Source: Viola odorata (taxonomy: Eukaryota > Streptophyta > Magnoliopsida > Malpighiales > Violaceae). From it: a stretch of DNA of 64,000 bases. Positions 56,708 to 64,000 of this stretch are shown in pieces. The stretch is from the NCBI GenBank assembly GCA_963691705.1, contig OY829542.1:52741002-52805001 (forward strand), in the 5' to 3' direction. The translations under genes and the position numbers were made by a program. A model generated the notes under the pieces. It ran no database searches and was not told the origin of the DNA. It was given only the letters and a program-made list of their open reading frames with translations. Numbering within the stretch: position 1 is the stretch's first letter; each line of letters starts with the position of its first letter.

Positions 56708-57087
56708 CATGAGTGGACTATCGAGTTCAACCCAGTGAAAGTAAACATTCCGATTTGTTTAATTATGTGACTCCAGTCGCCAGGTGTTCCTGCCCAGATA
56801 CGAACCCAACATGAATATATAAGCATAGAAATTCAGTTGAAAAATAATTGAAACCCATAACAAAAACTTTGAATTCTCCGCCACAGCCTTGCAAAGCCAA
56901 TAATATACAAATATTTTTGTATCAACCACGCAGAAGATCAAATATTGAAGAAATCAGACTAAAGGGATTGACAAAAAAGAGAGGCTAACCTCTGGCCCGC
57001 AAAGCATCAAAGAGTTGCTGGCGCATGCTAATAATACGATCAACCATGGCCTTCAACTCGATAGTCCACTCATGACCTTGTTGGGTT
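56708..57087 (-). pseudogene. Aspartate aminotransferase gene fragment (two exons)
   Basis: On the minus strand the exon at about 57074-56990 reads [20 protein letters not shown] then [11 protein letters not shown] donor follows, then an intron (56989-56790) ending in GGGCAG. The exon at 56789-56725 reads [21 protein letters not shown]. Both segments match the C-terminal domain of plant pyridoxal-phosphate-dependent aspartate aminotransferases, which interconvert aspartate and oxaloacetate with glutamate and 2-oxoglutarate. Homology stops immediately after GLN. The final exons are not found to the left, and on the right the gene is cut by the retrotransposon at 57090. The active-site lysine region is not in view. 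It is a relic unless the window edge hides a rearranged gene. Confidence 0.85.
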
Positions 57088-57089
57088 GC

Positions 57090-60078
57090 AGTCGCACCCC
57101 CTTTTTTCGTTGAAAATGAGTTTAAGGTTCGGGACGGATGCTAAGCATGAATGGATGCTTCGCATAATACAATGGAGTCGCCACCCTAATTTCTAAGGTT
57201 TAGGGAACCTAAGCGTCATGGCATAAAAATAAAAACTAAGGCACGATGGTCAAAACCAAAGAACGATGGTTCGAGGTCGTTTTATGGACTTGGGAAGGTG
57301 TTAGCCACCCAAGTCACATCCTTAAAAAGGTTACCGGTTATAAAGTGAGAGGTGTTTGTTATGTTTAATATTTTTGACACGAAAATAAATAATCGAAGCA
57401 TGTCAACCAATTCTTCCCACGAACTCAAGTCACTCTCCAATCATTTACATAGGCCAATGATTGGATTATGTCAACGTAGTCCGCTTACCGACTTGGGACA
57501 CTTTCCGATTATTTAACATTTTTGGCACGATTTGGCCCTCAAAGGTGACGTTACATCTTAGCATATTTCGTTGGGTCATGTTATTTCCGATCGGGACACG
57601 AAGGACGGGGTTACCGTTTGTTCGTTATGCTAGAGCGGACGTTCCCCCTTTTCATCGAGCCATGCATGATTAATTAATTAATTACTACGTGATCCTAACA
57701 TGGACAATACTAACATCGTACGTTTTCGTGAATGCAAATAATTGTGTGGGGTTTGAAGCCACCATGCTCACATATCAATATATATAGCAATTAATTGCAT
57801 GGCATAAAGCGAGTGATCTAAACATGTAAGCATGTGAATTTATTTTATCATGCATACGATTATAAGCTTTTTGGCATTTTTAAATAACATTTATACGAAT
57901 AATATTTGCGAAAAGACATGGAATAAATAAAAATAGACTTAGAGAGCTTACTTGCGTTGCGTGCTCTTGATCTTCCTTGCAAAGTGAGGATGTTAGTAAC
58001 GTTTTCAGAAATAATAAATAAAGAAAAGCGCATGCAATACTTGCTTAAATTGACGAAAAATAAATGAACACGATAAACACGTAGCGATTTATTTTGTATG
58101 AGCACATATATAATTAAAACATGGCATAATCATTATTATCATACAAATTTAATTAACATGGCATAATTATTATTGTCATACAAATTCAATTAACATGGCA
58201 TAATTATTATTATCATATAACTTTAATTAACATGGTATAATTATTATTATCATACAAATTTGATTAAACAAAACATGGCATAATTATTATTATCATACAA
58301 ATTTAATTAACATGGCATAATTACTATTATCATACAATCATTTGATTAAACAAAACATGGCATGATTATTATTGTCATACAATCATCTTAACAAGGCATA
58401 ACACATCATTTAAATCATGCCAACTTTCATGTAATAAAAATACAAAAATAAAACATGTACACATTTTATTCATTTTATCATAAAAGCATATAATCGTTTT
58501 TCATCATTTTAATCACAAAAATAAACATATGATCATTTTTTATCATCACTTAAGCATGAAAATAAGCATACGAATATTTATATGATTTTGACGAAAACAT
58601 TAATGGACCGGGTCCCACGTTGAAAATTTGAGCATTAAAAAATGGGCTTGGCTTTTTAATTTAACACATAAAATGGGCCAAAGCCCATCACCTTTTGCCT
58701 TACCATTCCTGCCCTTACCTTTCTTCTTCCTCCTTTCTTCATTTCCCAGCCGGCCACCATGGCCATTTATGCAATTTTCAATCCCCCACCATTCTTACCC
58801 AAAATGGTTGCAATCTTTACACTACTAAAGCATTAAATCATGGCAACAAAAACAGCAAAAAAAAAGAGTCCAAAACAACCTTAATTTTACATAGGAAAAG
58901 TGAGCTAATTAATATGCATATATGTCCATTAATTACTCAAAGCATTATGCATTCAAATTGGAGCAAGGGAAGCATATATAGCATGACAACTAAGCATATT
59001 ATGCATGTTTTTACAGTTTATTCATGCACTATAATGAAAAATGAAAATTAAAGAAGCTTAGAGAGAGAGAGGTAGCTTACCTTTCCGGGAGAGCGAATGG
59101 CCAAGAAGGATGAGCAAGAGATAGAGGTTAAGAGGAGGATTTGGTGCCCTTGATTTGTTGGTTGAAGCTTGCTATGTATAGAGGAGGGAAAAATTTGAGT
59201 CGGTTTGCATGTGTGGCTGCAAACCAACGGGAAGAAAAGAAGGAAAATGATGATGATGAACAGTGGCCGGAGTGGTGAGCAAGTTTGATTGTGTGGCTAG
59301 GTGGTGAGCAAGTTTGATTGTATGGCTAGGTGATGAGCAAGGCAAGCTGGAATAAAGCTGGAGGGTAAGAAGGCATTGATTGTGCATTAATGTGGTATTT
59401 ATCTTATTTTTTGGGACGAACGGGATATTTTTTGTACGAGCGAAATCGCTCGAAAATGAAAATAAATCCAAGCCGAGGGTACAACTATGTGTAGAAAAAT
59501 AAGGCAAGAAAACTAATACACAGTGAAGAAATGCGAAAGTTGATTTAACGTATTTATTTTCTCTTTCGGAAGTGTCAAAATGTTCGCGCGCAAAATAAAT
59601 GTCCTTACGACATAAATTGAACGAAACTGAACGCAGTGGCGTGAAAGAGAAAATTAGTACGTAATTATCAAATAAATAAATAACGCGTCCGACCCTCGGT
59701 CCCGGGAAACTTACTTGGGATCGAAAGAAGTTCGCAAAAAGACAGTTAAAAATACGAAAAAATTAAAAAGGCACGAAATGACACGAAATTTTAAACAAAC
59801 TAGCCTAGGATCAAGAATCGACAAGGATTTGACCTAGAAGAGTTATTAAATGTGGTAAACATAAAAATACGTAAATACGTTGACGAAAACCGAAAAATAC
59901 AGTTTTAGTCGAAAATACGAGAAAAATACGAAAAATTTAAAAGACATGAAATGGCATGAAACATTAAAACAAATAGTCCTTGATAAAAAATCGATTGAAA
60001 TTGACGTAAACGGGATATTAATGGGACATGAAATAAAACGAAAAAGTTGCGACGTAAGTCAAAATTCGGGTAGCAACA
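57090..60078 (-). repeat. Long LTR of the Tat/Ogre-like element, 2.99 kb
   Basis: Homologous along its whole length to the solo LTR at 5225-8143, with scattered differences and a different minisatellite length. On the minus strand it begins TGTTGCTACCCGAATTTTGA. The outer end has AGTCGCACC on the plus strand where the other copy has TGTCGCACC. GTTGC occurs on both sides (57085-57089 and 60079-60083). On the inner side this may simply be the end of the polypurine tract. Confidence 0.85.
58118..58400. repeat. Minisatellite inside the LTR (ACATGGCATAATTATTATTA units)
   Basis: About six to seven imperfect units of roughly 37-43 bp, equivalent to 6255-6470 in the solo LTR but with different copy number and order. 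Confidence 0.7.
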
Positions 60079-60165
60079 GTTGCCCCCTCTTTACTGTCTG
60101 ATCAAAAATATAGTGTAACTGAGATTTTTGATTAGCAGTAAAGACAGTTGCCCCCAAGTGCTACC
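60079..60165 (-). other. Polypurine tract, hairpin and second polypurine-like tract
   Basis: On the minus strand CTTGGGGGCAACTGTC (about 60150-60165) is followed by an inverted repeat and then GAGGGGGCAAC abutting the LTR. The arms are TTTACTGTCTGATCAAAAAT at 60090-60109 and its near-complement at 60124-60142. Two polypurine-like copies flanking a stem-loop may set the primer for plus-strand synthesis. This function is inferred from position only. Confidence 0.6.
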
Positions 60166-60259
60166 ACGGTTTTGGGAAACGCATTGCAAAATTATATGTT
60201 TTGGAAATGGTGTAACGGGAAAGCATGTCTTACCTCGAACTTACCGTGCAAACTGGAAC

Positions 60260-61180
60260 AGAGAGTGGTTGAAGGTGGGCGACCAAGTCGCCGTATGAAA
60301 TGAAGAGGAAGTGGGTGACAAAATCACCGCACGACGCAAGTGAGAAAGTGTACGACCAAGTCGTCACACGACATAACTGAAAACGTGGGTAACCAAGTCA
60401 CCACACGACATTACTTGAGGAAGTGTACGACCAAGTCGTTTACACGACATAACTAAAAACGTGGGTAACCAAGTCACCACACGACACTACTTGAGAAAGT
60501 GTACGACCAAGTCGTTACACGACATAACTGAAAACGTGGGTAACCAAGTCACCACACAACATAGGGAGAAGAGTGGACAACCAAGTCGTCACACCGACAT
60601 GGGTGACCAAGTCACCGCACAACATAGGGAGAAAAGTAGACGACCAAGTCGTCACACAGACGTGGGTGACCAAGTCACCGCACAACATAGGGAGAAAAGT
60701 AGACAACCAAGTCGTGACACCGACGTGGGCGACTAAGTCACCGCACAACATAGGGAGAAAAGTGGACAACCAAGTCATTACACCGACGTGGGCGACCAAG
60801 TCACCGCACAACATAGGGAGAAAAGTGGACAACCAAGTCGTCACACCGACGTGGGCGACCAAGTCACCGCACAACATAGGGAGAAAAGTGGACAACCAAG
60901 TCGTCACACTGACGTGGGTGACCAAGTCACCGCACAACATAGGGAGAAAAGTGGACAACCAAGTCGTCACACCGACGTGGGTGACCAAGTCACCGCACAA
61001 CATAGGGAGAAAAGAGGGAGAAAAGTGGACAACTAAGTCGTCACACCGACGTGGGTGACCAAGTCACCGCACAACATAGGGAGAAAAGTGGACAACCAAG
61101 TCGTCACACCGACGTGGGTGGCCAAGTCACCGCACAACATAGAAAGAAAGTGGACGATCAAATCATCACACGACATAAGT
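60260..61180. repeat. 63-bp tandem repeats in the element's 3' region
   Basis: About nine regular 63-bp units (60545-61140) each contain GTGGGTGACCAAGTCACCGC, ACAACATAGGGAGAAAAGTG and ACAACCAAGTCGTCACACCG. A less regular array with ACGACATAACTGAAAACGTG lies at about 60280-60545. Because 63 is divisible by three, frames stay open on both strands (161-162 codons). These are repeat artefacts, not proteins. Short spacer-less units exclude a CRISPR array. Confidence 0.9.
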
Positions 61181-63235
61181 TGAGAGTGAAGTGGTAACGT
61201 ACCTTTATTCGGGAATTGATTGGATCTTAACAAAAATCCATGACGAGGGCTTTACAATGATTTTGTCATTGAAGACCCATTTTGAGGCATGATTCCAATG
61301 AAGCCTACCTGTGTCCTGCAAATAGGAAGGAAGCAAACACAAAAGCAGCAACAGATAGAAAAAAGAGAGAGCAATTGATAATGTGAGAAATATCAAATAT
61401 TTCTACATTTAACCCATGGCTTGCCCCCAAGTTTTTTTGTTTAGAATGAAAATGACCCCTTTGTTTAAGAGGAAATCAATTCAAGTATATTTTCGAAAAA
61501 TGCGTTCAATTTTCGCTATATAAACATGATCGATACAAGTCTAGATAACGTCTGCGTCTTATTCAGGAAATAACGACCTCAAGAACAAGACTTTCCCACG
61601 ACATGCAGCTGTAAGCAATCCTCACCAGATATTAGTGTTTGCGCTCACGCTCAGAAAACTAGGTTATGTGTTTACACTCCTAAAAATGCAATAAACATTA
61701 GCACAAAAATTAAATTTGCAATGTCAATCCGAGTGAATAGACTTCAAATGAAGATGCACATGCATGGGTCCGCTGATAATCGAAAGGACTTTGCAAGGGA
61801 GGAAGAAAGGAGGAATTATAGAAGAAAGGATTGCATTTTTTTACGAAAAATTTTAATGAGCTTTGTGCTCGACTTGCGATGAGGACAAATTGCGGTGAAC
61901 GATGTTTGACGACTTGATCGTGGGGAGAGCAAAGTGCACAAATTCTTGAATCCTTAACTGTAGATGTTCCTTCTGGTTTGTTTAGAGGGCATCGAGCCCA
62001 AGTTTCCGATGATCTTTTTGAGATTATTTTGTTGTTTTGATGTTTGACCATTTTTGTAAGTGTTTGCTTCTGCTTTTGTTTTGTTGATTGTGTTCCTTGA
62101 ACACACTTTTTATTTTTGTTGTTGTTTTTTTTTTTTGGTTTGTCATCCTCTCTGTTTTTTGCAGAGGCCTCCAAGTCTTGTTTTATTTGGCCTTCTTTCG
62201 ACGTTGATTTGTTAGCGATCCTCTAAGGGCTCCCTTGTCATTCCCTTGCTTGATGTGTACTCCAGTTTAGCGGTCCCAATCGAGCACTACTCATTTGGTT
62301 TAGGAGGCTTTTAGGTGTTTGATAGAGTTGTACATGGTGTATAAAATATGTGTTTGGGGGGGGGGGGGGGGGGGGCAAAAAAGGTTAAAAAATGAAAATG
62401 TGGAAGAATAGCAAAAGCAAAGTCCAATGTCATTTTACTGCTATCCTATGTCTGATTGTTCATGTACCCTGGATATTATGCAAATCTAACTAGCACCTAG
62501 TTTAGCATTTACACTCATGAAGGAAAATAAGGCGTGAAGGCCCAAAGTGCTCACAGGGATATGTTTTGTGACTGCTTACATCTAAACATGCCATGGATAT
62601 AAGAGCTAACAGACAAGATCATGTATGTTTATAATTTCTAATGAACGCACAAGCCATCCATGAATTAATAAAAATGATGAATATGCTTGATCTAAGGAAT
62701 ATTAAAAAAACGTGGGAGTTTTTCTTCTTTTTTTTTTTTTTACCCAAGCAATATGTATTTTTGGCAAAAGCTAAGAAATTTTTGCAAACATTACGCACGT
62801 ACTCTTGCAACAATGTAAATAGTTAAAAATGGCGAAAATATAAATTGCGAAAACATAAATTACAAAAACGTAAATTGTAGAAGAAGAAATTGCAAAAATG
62901 TGAAGGACAACTTCCCTGAAAAATGAGCTTCGACATCTTTCGACACCTTCTTTTGGTTGTCAGTTCACTCGCTTGCCCCCAAGTTTATAAGTCTCGTTGC
63001 ACTTGTAATGAAGAGGGAATTAAATAGTAAATTCACAAGGAAAAGGTATCTTGAGATGTTGAATTTAACGGAGAAAAGAAAAAAAAATGGATATATTGAA
63101 AAGAACACGTGGGTTGTCTCCCACGAAGCGCCCTTGTTTATAGTCGTAGGCTTGACTATTTTACAAAGATATCATAGGTACTGCTACCGAACGATTAAAC
63201 AAAATGGGTCCACCGTGGGTCGGGAGAGCGATCAT
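61181..63235 (-). other. Non-coding 3' region of the Tat/Ogre-like element
   Basis: No protease, RT, RNase H or integrase motif in any frame. A 21-base G run sits at 62356-62376. CTTGGGGGCAAG-type tracts on the minus strand (about 61422 and 62972) look like further polypurine copies. A 154-codon minus-strand frame (61710-62174) is Lys/Asn-rich and unrecognised. CCACGAAGCGCCC (about 63121-63133) lies close to the gag stop. Confidence 0.55.
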
Positions 63236-64000
63236 TCAAGAGTTGGTGGCCGTGCAGGATCCTTCGGCTAACCCTTCGAAAGAGATGCATCTGCTATTGA
63301 GTAAGTGATCAACTTTTCTCTTGAAGGTAAAGCATTTTTCTAGCATGTGGCCCTGGGCTCCGGCATGATACTCGCATCTTGCATCAGGATCATACCATTT
63401 TGGGTAGGGAGGTTGTAGCGGTTGGGCCAGGATCGGTACAATTTGCCCAGCTGCTATGAGATGTTCGTAAATCTCCGTCAAGGGAATTGGAAGAGGTATT
63501 AGTGGCTCCCGATTCCCATGATTATTTGGGTTATTTTGGTGGTTTAAATTCTTTGGTGGGTTATAGGGTCTAGGTTGTGCGGGTTGTAGTATTTGTGGTG
63601 GAGGTGACGGGAAAGGTTGATTGAAACTATGTTGGGGAGAAATCAAACTAACATTCTTCTCCATGGGAGGTGCTTTCTTGGGCGTTGCTTCGGGTGCGGA
63701 AACAATGATTTTTCCGGACTTAATTCCTTGCTCGACTCTTTCCGCGATGAAGACCATGTCGGAGAAGTTGTTTGACGGGTTGGAGATGAGGTAGGTGTAG
63801 TAAGGGACTTTGAAGGTGTTTACAAAGATGGCTATGAGCTCTTTGTCGCTTAACGGAGGGGAAATTCTGGAAGCTAGTTCTCTCCACCTCTGAGCGTAGG
63901 TTTTTACCGTCTCGTCCATTTTCTTCTCTTGGTTTTGGAGGTCGGAGCGGTCCGGCTCTACTTCCATGTTGAATTTATATTGTTTAAAGAAGGCGTCAGA
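63236..64000 (-). CDS. Gag of the Tat/Ogre-like element (5' end beyond the window)
   Basis: The frame is open from the window edge, with 11 codons before the first ATG in view at 63967, so the true start is outside. The capsid (retrotransposon gag) domain is shown by DRSDLQNQEKKMDETVKTYA, QRWRELASRISPPLSDKEL and FVNTFKVPYYTYLI. A Pro/Gln/Asn-rich linker follows, then a knuckle-like CEYHAGAQGHMLEKCFTFK (about 63340-63400), the Tat/Ogre variant of the zinc knuckle. The stop TGA (63236-63238) comes about 30 residues after the knuckle, and no protease follows. It would form the virus-like particle of the element. The frame shown has no internal stop. Confidence 0.85.
   Translation of the reverse strand, partial: SDAFFKQYKFNMEVEPDRSDLQNQEKKMDETVKTYAQRWRELASRISPPLSDKELIAIFVNTFKVPYYTYLISNPSNNFSDMVFIAERVEQGIKSGKIIVSAPEATPKKAPPMEKNVSLISPQHSFNQPFPSPPPQILQPAQPRPYNPPKNLNHQNNPNNHGNREPLIPLPIPLTEIYEHLIAAGQIVPILAQPLQPPYPKWYDPDARCEYHAGAQGHMLEKCFTFKRKVDHLLNSRCISFEGLAEGSCTATNS

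Larger units (their letters stand above)
57090..64000 (-). mobile_element. Tat/Ogre-like Ty3/gypsy element, minus strand, pol not visible (runs off window)
   Basis: The 3' LTR (57090-60078) is preceded on the minus strand by a polypurine tract (AAAGAGGGGGCAAC). A hairpin, 63-bp tandem repeats and about 2 kb of non-coding DNA come next. A gag frame (63236 to the window end) lies beyond these. Tat-lineage elements are known for very long LTRs and a 3' non-coding region with tandem repeats. Nothing like protease, RT or integrase lies between gag and the LTR, so this copy is deleted or belongs to a non-autonomous subfamily. Its 5' LTR would be beyond 64000. Confidence 0.75.

Noticed and set aside
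60515..61058. 161- and 162-codon open frames on both strands (repeating WVTKSPHNIGRK and TTWLSTFLPMLCGD)
   Set aside because: They are by-products of a 63-bp tandem repeat whose length is divisible by three. Both strands are open at once and there is no homology or codon signal.
60280..61140. CRISPR-like array
   Set aside because: Units are contiguous with no unique spacers, and the context is a plant retrotransposon.
61710..62174. 154-codon minus-strand ORF as a retrotransposon gene
   Set aside because: Lys/Asn/Gln-rich with no protease, RT or integrase motif. I treat it as part of the non-coding 3' region.

Overview
The window looks like nuclear DNA of a eudicot plant: AT-rich intergenic DNA, spliced and single-exon plant genes, and about two thirds transposable-element sequence. 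The relic EPSP synthase reading frame resembles sequences I remember from Caryophyllales, but that is weak evidence and I do not name a species. No bacterial gene, operon or CRISPR array is present.

Host genes are concentrated in 8.3-20 kb. They are a single-exon G-type lectin receptor-like kinase with one in-frame stop (8360-10744, +), a nine-exon COP9 signalosome subunit 7 gene (11817-16019, +), and a single-exon ERF/AP2 transcription factor (19072-19899, -). Two broken pieces of primary-metabolism genes also survive. One is an EPSP synthase fragment with exon 1 end, intron 1 and exon 2 start (17547-17873, -). The other is an aspartate aminotransferase fragment with two exons (56708-57087, -).

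The rest is a layered set of mobile elements, many with target-site duplications (TSDs) that can be read directly. They are: a Stowaway MITE (1756-1883); a 1.86 kb hAT-like element (3241-5099, 8-bp TSD); a palindromic MITE split by a 2.9 kb minus-strand solo LTR (5225-8143, TSD GTATT) just upstream of the kinase; a 410-bp solo LTR in CSN7 intron 6 (13597-14006, TSD CAGCT); two 260-bp Stowaway-like MITEs in opposite orientation (22840-23099, 32084-32343); a complete Mutator-like element with about 0.9 kb terminal inverted repeats (TIRs) and a 10-bp TSD (24719-30348); a PIF/Harbinger-like element (34977-36132); and hAT-type MITEs (31689-32066, 38542-39473).

From 40.1 to 53.5 kb lies a very young, complete Athila-type Ty3/gypsy retrotransposon (40109-53538, TSD CAACC, almost identical 1724-bp LTRs). 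It has gag, a broken pol and an intact envelope-position ORF, and it sits inside an older, decayed relative. The right end (57090-64000) is a minus-strand Tat/Ogre-like element. Its gag runs off the window, no pol is visible between gag and the 3' LTR, and its 3' region carries 63-bp tandem repeats. Its LTR is the same family as the solo LTR at 5.2-8.1 kb.

The strongest items for a second look are the Mutator-like element with an antisense GRF zinc-finger/coiled-coil/membrane-anchor ORF, the single nonsense codon in an otherwise intact receptor kinase, the young Athila element with an intact ORF only in the envelope position, the Tat-like element lacking pol, and the two metabolic gene fragments with intron boundaries still recognisable.
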